This document shows, piece after piece, positions 45,961 to 59,250 of a DNA stretch of 64,000 bases. Location of the stretch: the NCBI GenBank assembly GCA_027257055.1, contig JAPVLO010000153.1, positions 9,238,001 through 9,302,000 of the forward strand, in the 5' to 3' direction. The stretch's first letter is position 1. Every line of letters begins with the position of its first letter. The position numbers were made by a program, and so were the translations under genes. The notes under the pieces were generated by a model, which did no database searches, was not told the DNA's origin, and saw nothing but the letters and a program-made list of their open reading frames with translations. Origin of the DNA: Cephalopachus bancanus. Lineage: Eukaryota > Chordata > Mammalia > Primates > Tarsiidae.

Positions 45961-47214
45961 GCTGAGTTAAATGATAATTAACTCTAAGTTTAAAGATTCT
46001 AAATATTTGCATGCATAAGATTGTAGTAGTAGTCAATGGTGACTTCACTGAAGTCCATTAGTCATGATGTGTAAAAGTTGAGACGCCACTAGATGTCAGC
46101 CTCACACAAATCTTTTCTATTCAAACTATTATTTTAAATGCCAAGATATGGGAGTTGAGCAAGACCTTAAAAATAGTATTTGTTCAATCATGTCAATTAA
46201 TTAAAAAAAAACAGACTATTAGGTCTAAATAGAGCAAATGACTTAGCTAAATTCATATAGATAGCATTAACATCAGACTTCCTGATTTCTATTCCACTAG
46301 AATTGTCTCTCTTTAAAAGGAATTATTCTTGAAATAATGTTTTTTGCATTAGTCATCGATTTTTTTCCTTATTAATCTACCACTCAAAGTGATTTTGGGA
46401 ACTAATTGTTTGAAATTTCTGTGATTCAATATAATACCAATAACAATAGACAGAAAAGTTGTATTATTCATAGATTACTACTCTGCCTTGAAACCCATTT
46501 GCAGATAATTCACAGGAGAATGTAAGAAATTGGGTAACTGTAAATAAAAGTGGAAACTATAATTCACAAATACCTAGCTTATCTGAAGTTCAGACTTTGA
46601 CAATCTCATGTTTACCCTTCTTAAGGGGGCTCTGGATGGAAAATAAGTTAAAAAGAAAAAAAGACGTACTTTGAGAAGTGAAATAACTTTTAGAAGGTTT
46701 ATGCACCAAACTAATTAACCAAAAAGAAGTAACATTAATTTTTATGTATTCTTTTGTACCTTGCCTGACAGGCAATTCTTAATAAACACCGTTATCTAAT
46801 TTTTGATACTGGTAGTTAGATTGTTGTGGGGGGAGGGAGGACTTGAGGCAGAAACAGGACTGTAAGAGCAGAGGAGTAGCAGATAGCCTGATAAGAGCAA
46901 GGGGAGAAATTGCTAGACTCAAAGAAACAAAACTATCTTACATCATTACAAAATAACAGATGATTCTAATTAAAGCCTTATGTCTTCAAGAAAAGGTTAA
47001 ATTATAAAGAACAATCTTTTGTGACATATATGCTTTTTTTAAAGAAGAATTTTCTACAAAATGGTCAAAATGAAGCTTTAGTGTCCAAAAGCATTATTGT
47101 TTATATGAAGTCATTTATATAATTCTTATAAATGTGAAGTTACAATACATTATTTTTTTTAGAGTGGGGGTGAGGATGGGTTATATATACAAATATATAT
47201 TTGTATATATTTGA
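45961..47214. other. Intergenic, nothing recognised
   Basis: AT-rich unique sequence without supportable features. Confidence 0.6.
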
Positions 47215-47335
47215 CTCTGTTAATACTGGTTTTGCTGCCTTAGTAAACTGAGAATAATAATCTTACTGCAGAGGGGTGTTGTGAAATATTTGAAAGAGTT
47301 ATGGAAAACGATAAGTGCTATATAATTTTAAGCTA
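47215..47335 (+). repeat. MIR SINE
   Basis: MIR-like GCCTTAGTAAACTGAGAATAATAATC ... GTTGTGAAATATTTG ... GATAAGTGCTATAT. Confidence 0.6.
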
Positions 47336-47911
47336 TCAAGATGATGACAGAAAAAAGTGAATGCACACATCCTCCCAAAGAAAGCTTAGAAGATAAGCTA
47401 AGGAAACTGACAAGCTCAAAATTAAAGAAAGAGAGGAACATGGGAGAGGGCCACAGGCTAGCTTATCTGTGGATGGTAAAGTAGCAGGACTTGACTTTCT
47501 GTTTCCCAAAAGTTAAGGCATTATTAGACAGATACAGCTGGGGATGAGAAAATGAGAACCCTCTCTAACAAAAACTGAGTTGTGACCTGTCTCTGCTCAT
47601 GAATGAGCAGAGTGATGAATGTTGTGAAACGACAGCTCTCTAAACAGGATGGGGTTTTGTGAATATAAGAGACCGGGTCTTGTAGTCTCTCTCTCCATTT
47701 TTGTTTTGTTTTCCCTGCTCAGTTCCAACATGAAGGAAAGCCAGGGCCCATATGGTGTCTTCCTTAAGCAATTTTCAGTTTTATTTTATATCTGTTCCTG
47801 GGTTGGACAACTGAGGTGTTCTGCTGTTTGTCATACTTTATGTGTGCAGGCTTTAGTATTTTTCTCCCACTTTTAAAATGTTCTTGATAAATTTACACTT
47901 AAGAAATGAAA

Positions 47912-48219
47912 GCTGGCGGGGTGTGATGGCTCACACTTGTAGTTCCAGCACTTTGGGAAACCCAACCAAGCGGATTGCTTGAGCCTGGGCATTTGAGACC
48001 AACCAAAGTAACATAGCAGGACATCAACGCTACAAAAAAGTCAAAAGGTTAGTTGAGCATAGTGATGCATGCCTGTAGTCCTAGCTACTCGGGAGGCTGA
48101 GATGGCAGGATCACCTAAGCTGAGAAGGTCGAGGCTGTGGTGAGCCGTGATTATGCCACTGCACTCCAGTCCGGGCAACAGAGTGAGACCCCAACTCAAA
48201 ACAAATTGTTTAAAAAAGG
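47912..48219 (+). repeat. Alu-type SINE
   Basis: Forward, old Alu from GCTGGCGGGGTGTGATGGC to an A-rich tail. Confidence 0.9.
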
Positions 48220-49400
48220 AAAGTTGCAGGAATATTTAGTTGTTTTCAGAGAAAAAGCAAGACAAGTTGGCCTTCATATATGTACACATCTCTTGAGTGA
48301 GCTAACTATATTTCCCCATGTCACCTCATATTTTACAAAATTGTTATGATGAATCAGTACATAACCAGAAAATCTGCTTTAATTTAATGTGGGAATTTCA
48401 TATTTTTTTGTCTATTACTGAAAAAAATTTCCCACATATTTTGATTACATTTTCGTGGTGCGGGTCATGTTGTGTGATGGTGGTGTCAGCATTCCCGTTA
48501 TAGACTTTGTCTGACTTTTGTAACTTGACTGTAAAATTCTGCCTCAAGTATAAGACTTGCTTTCAATCCCAGAGCTATTTAGGAAAGAAAATAAGTTTAT
48601 CTTAAGTTGAATAAAATGTTACAGGACCTCTATAATTAATAACAAAAACCTCCCATTGTTCAAATCTAGCTGCTATTTTCCAACTCCAAACCCTAAAGCA
48701 TAATTTTTGAATTCAGTAAGTTCTCTAATTCTTTATGACTTTAAGTATATTGGAAGTTTATCTTTCAATCAGAGAAGGACATTTTATCTCTGCAAATAAA
48801 CCAATTTGATTAAAATCTGGGTGAGAAAAGTCTATTTTGTAAAGGTTCCTTGTTTTTAACACAGTCGTTTCAGAAGGGTTACACAATGAGAGGACAGAGA
48901 GGACAGCCAAGAGCCCTGGAAGCACCACTTGTTCTGATGCTGCTGCCCTCTTTAAGTTTGAGAGAGAAACTCACAGAAATCCTGCTTCACTCGCCTTTTC
49001 TTTCTTGAATTGAGTATTTTTCCCCCTTTCTAAAGTTTTAGCTCAAATTCTACTTTTTACTTTAATGGATAGAGAATTCTGGTGATAGACATGAATAGAA
49101 CATAGCTACTTAGCAAATTCACTTTGTAAAAATGTCTCTTTAGAGATTATCAGCAAGTGATCCAGGGTGTTGAACTGTCTTTCCAGAAAACCTTAATTTT
49201 TAAACGGCCAATTTGTCTTTATTGCTTCATTTTTAACCTCTCAGTGATGACTAGGTAATACTGAGGCTTTGGTTAAACTTACATTGGGAGATCAAGGCTC
49301 CAGTCAGGGACACAACCCCTCTTGGAATGTTTTCTGCTCTCACTGACTTCAAAGAAAATTGAGACCAGAGAAAGACAGGTGCATTGGGATTATCTGAGAC
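48220..49400. other. Intergenic, nothing recognised
   Basis: No gene or repeat I can support. Confidence 0.6.
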
Positions 49401-49700
49401 TTTTTTTTTTTTTAAACTTAGGGTCTCACTCTGTTGTCCAGGCTGGAGTGCAGTGGTCACAGCTCACCGTAGCTTTGAACTCCTGGGCTCAAGTAATCCT
49501 TCATCCTCAGTCTCCAGAGTAATTGAGATTACAGGTGTGCACCACCAAGCCTGGCTAATTTTTATGTTTGTTTGTTTTTTTATAGAAACAAGTTCTTGCT
49601 ATTTTGTCCAGGCTGGTCTCAAACTCCTGGGTTCAAGAAATCTTCCTGCCTCAGCCTCCCATAGTGCTGGGATTACAGGCATGAGCCACCATGGCTGGCC
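49401..49700 (-). repeat. Alu-type SINE
   Basis: Reverse-oriented Alu from a T-run to GGCTGGCC. Older subfamily with GGGTCTCACTCTG. Confidence 0.93.
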
Positions 49701-50106
49701 GTGAGGCAAATTTTTTTTTTATTTTTTATAAGGAATCCTTCAAGGTAGGATTCTTGGGATTAATCAAATTATGTACAACTTCTAATCACCTTCAAAGCCA
49801 TAAATGATAAATATTTAATTTTAGTAAATTCAATTTAAATTAAAAGCCAATCAGTTGAAAAAATAGCAGATGTGTTATGGGACCCCCTAAACTAAACATA
49901 CTTCCTGAAAAATGACCTCATTCAGGGTTCTACAAGCAGTTAGGAATATGGGGTTAGAAAAGGATTTTTTAAAAAGCCCTGTTACCACCTTGCTGGGTGA
50001 TTTTTACTAAGCTGCTATACTTCTCTGAAAGTCAGTTTGCAAAGTTTCTCTCCACATTAAAAAAAGTAAGCTGTCATAACAATAGTTTTTTTGATGTTTA
50101 ATGCAG

Positions 50107-50278
50107 GAACTGGTAAACTTTCTGGAAAGGGGAGATGGAAATTTTTTTGACTTTGCAAGTCACATTGTCTTTGTCATAAGTATTCAGCTCTGCTGTTGTA
50201 GCATGAAAACTGCCATAGACTGTATGTAAATGAATGAATGTGGCTGTGTTCCAATAAAACTTTATTTACAAAAAATTG
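50107..50278 (+). mobile_element. hAT-type DNA transposon relic (MER58/MER33-like)
   Basis: GGTAAACTTTCTGGAAAGGGG ... CTCTGCTGTTGTAGCATGAAAAC ... TGTTCCAATAAAACTTTATTTAC is the diagnostic interior. The right end has been lost. Confidence 0.8.
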
Positions 50279-50353
50279 GTGACTCACAGTCAAAGTTTGG
50301 TGACTTTGGTTGGAATGTTTGCATTCTTATTACATGGCAGGTACTATGTTGTT

Positions 50354-50637
50354 GTTTTTTTTTGAGTTGGAGTCTCACTCTGTCGCCCAGACTGGAGTGC
50401 AGTGGCTGCTCCCGGCCACCCCAGCCTCGACCTGCTGGGCTCCGGTGATCCTTCTGCCTCAGCCTTCCAAGTAGCTGGAATTACAGGCATGCGCTACCAC
50501 ACCCGGCTGATTTTTTGATTTATTGTAGAGATGAGGTCTCGCTGCCCAGGTGGGTCTCGAACCCGTAGGCTCAGGCAATCCACTCACCTCAGCCTCCCAA
50601 AGGCGTGGGATTACAGGCTGAGCCACCGAGCCCGGCT
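50354..50637 (-). repeat. Young lemur-type Alu
   Basis: Reverse-oriented near-consensus copy. GGCAGKTACTATGTT flanks it on both sides. Confidence 0.96.
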
Positions 50638-50639
50638 GG

Positions 50640-50800
50640 CAGTTACTATGTTAATGGTTTTACATACATGAGTGTACCTGATGAGGTAGGTACTATTATT
50701 GTCATCAGTTCATGAATAAGGAGCCAAAGCTCAGAGAAATTGATCCACGAGGACACACAACTAGTAAATGCCAGAGCTGAGTTTTAATATGAAACTCGCC
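50640..50800 (-). repeat. MIR-like relic
   Basis: ATGAGGTAGGTACTATTATTGTC ... CTCAGAGAAATTGATCCACG ... AACTAGTAAATGCCAGAGCTG is the inner part of a MIR SINE. Confidence 0.6.
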
Positions 50801-52460
50801 TTTCTCATCCTCTCTTACTCGTTTCTTTAGATAGACTTGCCTTCCTACCTAAGAGTTTCCATAGGGGACTTTCAAAGTCCCAGGAGTGAAAACTAGGAAA
50901 TGTGATCCACATCTTACTAACTCCAACTGATGAGTGACATAGAATAGCATTCAGAATAGTTTGTTACAGAACATATTTTTCAGATGATTCTTGGAATTTA
51001 GCTTGGTAATATGGATAAAAATAATTTGATTTTTCTGATATGTGACTACACTTGTTCCACCCATATTTTAGCTTAAAGGGGAGAATTCTTCTGCTCTCCA
51101 ATTTATTTTAGTAGCTTTCTACTTTGTTTTTCTTCCTTGAAAGCAAGAAAAGAACTATTAAGATGCACTACTTACTTAGACCTGAGTTTCTCTTTTTAAG
51201 TGAAAAAACCTCAAAGCATATATTTTTGTGCCCCCCCCAAGACATAAAAACAAAAAGCAGTGTTTCATAAATGGAAACAATGAGAAAGCCTTGGCAAGTA
51301 TCACAGAGATGGTGAATTGTAATTAAACATGAATGTCGTCATTTCATCCTCTTGTGTGATCTGACAGTTAGTGGAGGCCTTGCATCTTTGGCTATGGCAT
51401 TTGTAATATGGAAAAGTGTGTGCATTTTTACAATAAGATTGTTGGATTGCTACTCAGGCAGAGCAGCTCATTCTATGGGACTTAGAAGTATACTGAGAAT
51501 CCAAGTTGGTTTATCTCCATCAGAGAGGGGAGAGCTCTCCCAGTAATTGTGTCTTCCAGTTGGCGCTGCCTGTCTCCCAGGGCAGGCTAGGACTGAATGG
51601 GAGAACAGTAGTGTTGACTGGGAGGATTGCCCACATTTACAATGTAGTAGAACCAACTGTCATGCTTTTCTGAAGAATGACTGTGATCTGTGATACCCTT
51701 CTCAACTCTTCTCTTAGATTTCCCAGGAGATCTTATCAGAGAGCCCCTGAAAAGGAACATTGACTTCAATGGAAGTCTTACAATGCACTGAAGGTTCCCA
51801 GGGAACCTGACCTAAGCAGGGTGAACTTCCTCAATTCAAAGTTTTCCTCTTAATCAGCCAAGTCTGGAAGGGCACAAACAGGCCCCAGAACTGGGCTTCC
51901 AGGACAAAACCATCCATCCATGTAGGTGTAGTTCCATGGCTCAGCCTCCTGGAGCATCTTTCCTTTATGATGGAACCTTTCTGGCTTCTGAAGCTTGGTG
52001 AGCTTGCCCTCCTTTTTGGATTGCAGTCATGAATATTTTGGGGACAATAAGCCTCCTTGACAATTCTTTGAAGGTCTTCTTGAATTATGAATTCTGATGA
52101 AGATCTGATTCAACCAAATCAGCATTTGTAGTTCTTTTTTTTAATGGAGTAGTAATGCAGGTGTAGTATTGCCACTAACATTATCATCATTGTGTGGTAA
52201 TTAGTGACCCTTTGAGGACAACATTGTGCTTGACATGAGTGCCTTCTAGCTCTCTTTCTAGAATCTCTCAATTCCAGGAACCTTCACATTCTGGTATTTT
52301 CATGCTAAACTCTCTTTTTTTGTACTCCACTCAAGCCTGACCTCTCCAGGATTGCTACATAGCTCTGTATCGTATTCATTTCACTAACCCTGGTATATAC
52401 ATGTTGCTTGTGTTGGAATAAAGTCTCATTGTATTATTTTTGAGAAAATTAATCGTCTTC
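50801..52460. other. Intergenic, nothing recognised
   Basis: Unique-looking sequence. No convincing ORF or repeat. Confidence 0.55.
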
Positions 52461-52752
52461 TTTTTTTTTTTGAGTCAGAGCCTCACTCTGTCACCCAAAC
52501 TGGCATACAGTGGCACGCTCATGGCCACCACAGCCTCAACCTGTTAGGCTCAGGTGATCCTTCTGCTTCAGTCTTCCAAGTAGCTGCAGCCACAGGCATG
52601 CACCACCACTTCCGGCTAATTTTTTGATTTATTGTAGAGATGAGGTCTTGCCAAGTTGCCCAGACTGGTCTTGAACCCGTGAACTCAGGCAATCCTCTTA
52701 CTTCAGCCTCCCAAAGTGCTGGGATAACAAGCGTAAGCCATTGCGCCTGGCC
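52461..52752 (-). repeat. Alu-type SINE
   Basis: Reverse-oriented Alu, T-run to GCGCCTGGCC. Confidence 0.94.
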
Positions 52753-53512
52753 TAAATCTTCCTTTTTTATTGCAACTGTATCTGAGGAAGGGAAAACTAG
52801 CTTATATTTCTTGTTGCTTGTTTTTTCTAACTAGCGAAGGAATACCAACTATATCAGATACTAGTTTGAATTATAGTTTTCTAGTACAACCAATTAATAT
52901 ATGTACAACATTAAAGTGCTTGGTTACAAAAGGGATAACATTAAACTTTTGAAGACCAGATGTTTCAGGGGGAACTCCTTACAAATGAACTAGAAAGTAC
53001 ATGTTTATGTAACAGGATATAGAATAAGATACAGATGTTAACCATTTCATCTCTTTTCAGAGACCAGGGCAAAGATGTGATATTTGAATTCTTGAATTGT
53101 TTGGAGAGTTCAAGTAATTATCTACTTATTGATGTAGAATTGATCTTCTAGAAAATTACATAGCTTATTTTCATAATTATTCCCAGAGAGAGGTAGTTAT
53201 GTTCTTCTTTTTCATTTCTGGTAAAATTTACTTTCCTGGAAAAAGACGCAGTAAGATTGAGCATTTAATAACAAGCTGTCAGCAGAGAAATTTGTCAATT
53301 GTCCTATCTGTGTTGTTTTTTAGAAACACATTTCATTTTAATCTATTGTTTTGGTATGTTTATCATCAAATACATTTCCTGTAAATAAATATCAGAGTCA
53401 GAACTTTCCCTAGGAAATCTTACTATCCAGAAAATATTAATGACAGAGGAATACAACCCCCTCTTCTCTGACCAAAAATAAAAATTTTATGTTTATAAAA
53501 GTAATATATGCA
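52753..53512. other. Intergenic, nothing recognised
   Basis: AT-rich sequence without supportable features. Confidence 0.6.
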
Positions 53513-53992
53513 ATAGTCCCCTCTTATTCTCAGGCTCACTTTCCACAGTTTCAGCTATCCAATTGAACTATGGTATGGTCAACTATGGTATGAAAATATT
53601 TCAGAAATATTTTCAATGAAAAATTTCAGAAATAAACATTCCTAATTTCACACCAGTCTAGGTAGTGTGATAAAATCTTGTGCCATCCTGCCCTGGATGT
53701 CAATCATTCCTTTCACACGAGCAATACTACCTGCCTATGAGTCAGTTAGTAGCCATCTTAGTAGCCATCTTAGTTATCAGCTGCATATTCATATAACTTT
53801 TATTACAGTATAATGTTATTATTGTTTATTATAAACTAATATCTTACTATGCCTGATTTGTAAATTAAACTTTATCATAGGGGTAAGTATATATATATAG
53901 GAAAAAGCATAATATATTTAAGGCTTAGTTCAGGCTTCCATGGGGATCTTGGAACATATACTGCAGAGATAAGGGAAATTACTGTACACTCT
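53513..53992 (+). mobile_element. Tigger-like (pogo) DNA transposon relic
   Basis: Starts AGTCCCCTCTTATTCTCAGG and ends GATAAGGGAAATTACTGTA as inverted ends. The interior has CCACAGTTTCAGCTATCC, TCAGAAATAAACATTCC and TTAGTAGCCATCTTAGTTATCAG, in the order typical of Tigger-derived repeats. Confidence 0.75.
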
Positions 53993-54289
53993 AGGACATT
54001 TGAAAAATAAAGATTATGTGAAATACATAAAAATATTATTCCTAATCCTCCTGCTTATGAATAACTGTTGTTACCATTTTGGTATATTTTTTTCCAGCCC
54101 TTATCCATGCATGTATAAATTAGCATGCACATACCAATGGGGTCACAGTCAGAATATTAACCAACATTTAATTGGTTTATATCCTCATCTGCATAACCTC
54201 AGCCTCCAATTGCAGCCTTCCAGCTACGCTTCACCCCAGTTATTTCTGGAAGTCCCTGGGATGTCCCAACTGAACTCCTAAACTGTTTT

Positions 54290-54413
54290 TCATATGCTGC
54301 TTGGTTTCTCTGATTGTTTTCTTCTGTCCTTGTTCTTGTCAGCGTTGTATCTCCTTAGCATCTAGAAGAATGGCTGACACAGAGAGCCTCTCAGTAAATA
54401 TTTATTGATGGGA
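54290..54413 (+). repeat. L2/MIR 3' end relic
   Basis: CTTAGCATCTAGAAGAATGGCTGACAC ... CAGTAAATATTTATTGATGG resembles the ancient L2 3' end. Confidence 0.6.
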
Positions 54414-54735
54414 TTGGAGAACATTATCTTAAGCGAAGTAACTCAGGAACAGAAAACAAAACACCACATATTCCCATTTGGAAGTGGTAGCTTAACTAAG
54501 GATCTTCAAAGGCATAGCGCATTATATAATGGACATTGGAGACTCAGAAGTAAGATGGGGTAAGGATGGAGCAAAAAAATCACCTATCAGGTACAATGTG
54601 CACAGGTGGAGTGGTGGGTACACTTCAAGCCCAGACTTCCTTGCCACTGTGCAGTACAACCATGTAACCAAAAACTATTTGCCGCCTCTAAAATTATTGA
54701 AGTAAAGAAAAAAATTAAAAAATATAAATATTTGT
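54414..54735 (+). mobile_element. Old L1 3' end
   Basis: Diverged L1 3' UTR: AGTAACTCAGGAACAGAAAAC ... TGGACATTGGAGACTCAGAAG ... ACAACCATGTAACCAAAAAC and an A-rich tail. Confidence 0.8.
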
Positions 54736-55436
54736 TGAGGTGCTCAACAATACAAATAAAAATACCTCAACAGTGTTTCAACTGCTGGTGCTCTTTCAGA
54801 GGACACTGTTGTACCACAAAGAGCAGTCTTCTTGTGCTCTTCCTAAAGTCCTCACTGTGAAGGAGGGCTGCCTCACCCAGAGGTGTGGAGAAGTCCCCTC
54901 TTCCTGGCTCTGGCCATACTTTGTCACCCCAAATATCAACACACTGTGTAGGTCCCCCTGTCTCACAGAGTCATTTTGAAAACATTTCCCTTGGCTTCTG
55001 CCTACAGTGCCCCCTGTACTGGACTCAGACATGGGTCCAGAGGGTTGGAACCAGATTTGAAACAGATGCTATACTGTGTCCCCCAGTTTTGTGTTCTTTT
55101 CCCCCTTGTCAAATGTTTTCCATATAAATGAAATTTGGTTACAAAGGGGAAAATAAATTACATAGTAGGCAATTAGCAAATATTTTTAGAAGATGTGAAC
55201 AGTGGACAAAACATTCAAATGCCTTAGAAGGTGTTTTTCCTGGGATATGTCTGAGAAAGTAGGAGAAGGATAGTACTACCTTATTTGTCTTAGAAATAAT
55301 GGTAGCAGTTGTAGTTGATGAATTAGGGCTGACTGTATATGCCTTTCTAAAAGTTTTTAAAAATCTCAGTTAGATCATCTAGCTGCTTCTTTATTTTTCT
55401 TTCTATAATCAATGCCAGTCCTCCATCCCAGAATAT
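54736..55436. other. Intergenic, nothing recognised
   Basis: Two overlapping open frames on opposite strands lack any recognised domain. No feature supported. Confidence 0.55.
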
Positions 55437-55600
55437 CTCTCTGTCTCTGACTCTCTCTCTGTCTCTATCTCTGTCTCTGACTCTCTCTTTGTCTCTGACT
55501 CTCTCTCTTTCTCTCTCTGTGTGCATATATGTGTCTCCAGGAATATGTATGTGTACACACATTAGACAGATCACTCCTATCACTCTCTCTCTCTCTTGTC
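55437..55600. repeat. (CT/CTGT)n pyrimidine-rich microsatellite
   Basis: Long imperfect CTCTCTGTCTCTGACTC array, all C/T with scattered G and A. Confidence 0.9.
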
Positions 55601-56319
55601 CTGGCATCCTGAGAATCTGATGATATTATTAAGTTGTCTTCCCTTTGCTCTTCCCTGAGGCAGTCTTGTGAACAGATCTTTTTTTTATGTTAATGAAATT
55701 TTTGTGCTTCAGGTTTATGCATGGGTTTGTTTGCTTATTTTGGTATTGGATTAATTCATTTTTTGACCCATATAATCATATTTGCTTTTTAATGACTTAC
55801 ATACTCCTTTTGCTGATGTCTGACTTATTCTTTAACACAGAGGGAAAATTTAGCTTGCACAAGACAAAAGGAATCAAGTACATTTTTATATTCAAGGCCA
55901 ATATTAAGGAGAGAAAAGTGATGAAAATTTCAGTTTTAGAAGCACAGTGATTGTTTCTGTTTTTAAATTTTTGATTTGTGAGTTCACAATTTGAAATATA
56001 AAGATGAGACCATTTGGGGACTGAAGACTTGGGACTGCCTTTACCTCCAGCAAAGCTGCTCCCAGTGAGGCATCTTGCAATTGAAGAGCAAATGTGAAGA
56101 TGGTACTCAAAAAAGAAAGTCATCTGGGATTCCTTGGAATGATTTTGAAAAACCATCCCAAATCTCATTTTTCTTCTTTCCTGATGTGAACTTGGTCCCT
56201 GGCTCACATCAGGCACTTTCCTGCTGCTCTGTGTCCTCTCATGTCATTTCTGACTTGACACCAGGGTCATGGGCACAATACCAGAATGGTCCCCCAGACT
56301 TTTTTCCCGAAGCTGTCTG
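55601..56319. other. Intergenic, nothing recognised
   Basis: Unassigned AT-rich sequence. Confidence 0.55.
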
Positions 56320-56470
56320 TGTTCTTCAAGGCCTGGCTTGAGTACATCTACTTCCTTGATGCTGTGCCTAACTGTTCAGGCCCTTCTTGAGTTTCCTTTC
56401 ACTCTACATGCCTCCAGCACTTACAGTCTGTCTCACACTATTTGACACTTGGCTAGTATTTGGTATAGGT
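56320..56470 (+). repeat. L2 relic
   Basis: AAGGCCTGGCTTGAGTACATC ... CACTCTACATGCCTCCAGCAC is L2-like. Confidence 0.55.
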
Positions 56471-56934
56471 AAAAGTCATTGACTGGGAGTCAAGATGCTT
56501 GTGTTTTAGCCCATAGTCCATTTACTAATCAATGTTTTTAGGTTATATCATCTTTCTGATTTTCCTGGGTCTTATTTTTCACCTATAAAAAAACAGAAAA
56601 ACAGGTAAATCCTCTGTAAGATGGATTTCATTACTTATGTTTATCTGACACTTCTATCTTCTTTATGTCTACTTGAGAGCTGGATATAGAAGAGAGTTCG
56701 ATAAATGAATACTCAGTGGTTGATTCAAACCCTTGGAAAGAACACATATTTTTGTTTTTTAAAAATCTTCAATGAATGGGAGAAGTAATATCAAATAATT
56801 ATTGTTACGTTTTGGACTCAGTCTAAAATTATCCCAAGATTTTCTACATCTCATAGGATTGTAATATGAGAATTGATGGTCAGAAGATGACTCTGAAACC
56901 CTATACAATTTCAAGTATTTCTTTCTGCATGACA

Positions 56935-57152
56935 GAGGTTCTCATCTTATGCAATTTTATCCCCCAGGAGATATATGTGGCAATGACTAAACACTGTTTT
57001 GGTTGTCACAACTAGGGTAGTGTTACTGGCTTCTAGATGATAGGGGTCAGGGATACTGTTAAACATCCTACAGTATACAGGACAGCCTTCTACAACAAGA
57101 AATAATATAGCTCAAAGTGTTAATATCGCCAAAGTTCAGAAACTCTACTATA
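56935..57152 (+). mobile_element. MER5A-like DNA transposon
   Basis: AGGTTCTCATCTTATGC ... TTGGTTGTCACAACTAGGG ... AACATCCTACAGTATACAGG ... GCCAAAGTTCAGAAACTCT follows the MER5A order. Confidence 0.8.
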
Positions 57153-59059
57153 TAATATGCCTGTTGAGGGTAGAGATTGTGTCTTATTCTTATTTGTTTT
57201 CTAGAGATCAATACTTATTTCTCACATTCTCTAAAAACTGATCTCTTTCAGCCTAGTGTTAATATTAGGTACATTTTATAGAACTAAAATTGTTTGAAAA
57301 TTGATCACCTAGAGCTCTTGTTTTGAAATGTTTAAATAATTAGAATATTCAATTAATCAGCAACCAACATTCTAACCTACAAGCTTCAGCATTAGAGCCC
57401 TACAACACCATAGTTCTTAGTTCTTGATATATTGAACCCACACAAATTATTCATATACAGTAATATAATCACACTATAGTGAATAATCTGAATTCTCTGA
57501 AGTTGGTATTTTCCTCTGCAGTTAGGCGTAATTATGATAAATACGTTATGTGAATACCTGAAGCATATTTCCAGATGTGAAGATAAAAGAGTGATAATAT
57601 CCTGTTGTTCAGAAATTGAATCAGTACGTGAAGTGAGAAGGAAAGGAGAGACATATGTTGCTTATATCTTAACTGCTAATATTTTGATTTTCCCAACTTT
57701 AGCTTCGAGTACATACAGGTTTTTTTTTTAATGCCTTGAAGATTCCATTATTATTTGCCAAAGATGGTGCAGACATATAAAGCTGATAGTTCTTAGCTTG
57801 ATTGATCCATTCAATCAGTCATTTATTCAACCAATCAAACATGTATAGATTGCTCTCACATACAAGGTCTTCTATGATAGAAAAAGATTGAGGACAATGG
57901 ATTCTGTTCTCTAGCAGTGTACAGACGATTAGAAGAGGTAAGTCATAGCTATATTTATCTCTTATATAAAAAAGAAATTGAGAAGTTTATAAGACACATG
58001 AAAATAAAGAGCTATTGCAGTTCAGAGAAGGAGAGGTGATTTCCTCCCGGTAGTTTATAGTGGGGGGAGATGTGCCAGGGAGGAAGTTTGGAATTAGGAA
58101 ACATAGACAATGTGTACAGAGACACGAAGTGCTCCTTTGGCCCAATAGTCTTCGCTCTTCTGGACCAGTAACAAAACCACTATTTATTGTGTGTGAAATT
58201 TCTCAGAGCTTTGATACTCTAAGTGAACTTCAGGAGAAGAAGAAATCATGCAGCACATCCCAAACTTATTAGTACGTGTATCACTTTATTTATCTGTCAG
58301 GATTAGAACTCCACAGGACACATTCTAGAAAGTGCTATTCTACTCTAAAGAAGTTGTGCAAATGTGCAGGAAGACAGGCCTCTGGATACTTTTGGCATCA
58401 CACTTGGGGAAGAAGGTAAGTCACAATTCTCATGTGGCAGGAATTGTGCATGTCCCGTACACATAACCAATTCCATGGGCCACCAAAAAGGTTGGTTTTG
58501 AGATAAAGGTTGAACAAGCTGTTGGGTGCCATGTGGAACCACACGGTGTTTCATGTTGCGGATACACACTAGGAATCCACTGAGCTCTACAGTAACATGC
58601 AGACTGGCTGCCTCACTTTACCTGCTCCTTTCCTTTTATTAAACATGAACAGTATATGAAGAGAAGGCGCTAGGCTCTTTTTTGTTTTCATTTTCAGGAT
58701 CAGAAATTTAATCTTTGGAGTTATACTTTTTACTTCTTAAAATAAAACAATGGTGGCAGTTTTGGAAGCAGTATGAAATGCTTCTTTAGTTGTAAATATT
58801 TGTTTCATATATTTGGCAACAGGCGCTACTTGGAATTGAGAGGTCCCTAGGTTAAAATGTGGAACCCATTCAGACAACATCAAAGCCTTCTCAGTCCCCT
58901 CCAGAGGGCAGAGAGTAGATACATCTGCTTGATCCAACACATACTTCTCTTGCAACCAACTGGTCATTTATTGTTGTAGTGCACACTGACAAGCAATGAG
59001 ACAAGCCAGGGACAGAGGAGGCAGCTTGCCAAGGAATAGGGCCCTGTGCATCTGCGAGG
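57153..59059. other. Intergenic, nothing recognised
   Basis: The open frames at 58.3-58.6 kb and 58.7-59.0 kb (minus) show no domain. I cannot support a gene. Confidence 0.5.
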
Positions 59060-59250
59060 GAATATTACAAAATCACAGAACATGAGGGTTGAAGGGAGTG
59101 CATTGATTCAAAAAAAAAAAAAGAACTAACTTCCTTAGTCTAGAAAGGGGGCAATTGAGGTCCAGAAAGGACCAGAAAGTGACCTGCCTTAATTAATCAA
59201 GAAGTAAAAGCAGATTCTGGACTCAACATCTCACTCCTAAGTCAGTGTTC
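59060..59250 (-). repeat. MIR-like relic
   Basis: AAATCACAGAACATGAGGGTTG ... AATTGAGGTCCAGAAAGGACC ... GACTCAACATCTCACTCC resembles MIR-type repeats. An A-run interrupts it. Confidence 0.5.

Noticed and set aside
54740..55127. Overlapping open frames on both strands
   Set aside because: Opposite-strand overlap in moderately GC-rich sequence. Nothing recognisable in any frame.
55437..55607. Arginine/glutamate-rich minus-strand frame
   Set aside because: It is the translation of a CT microsatellite.
58345..58967. Two minus-strand frames (74 and 76 codons) resembling a processed pseudogene
   Set aside because: I could not match them to any known protein, and there is no poly(A) tail or target duplication.
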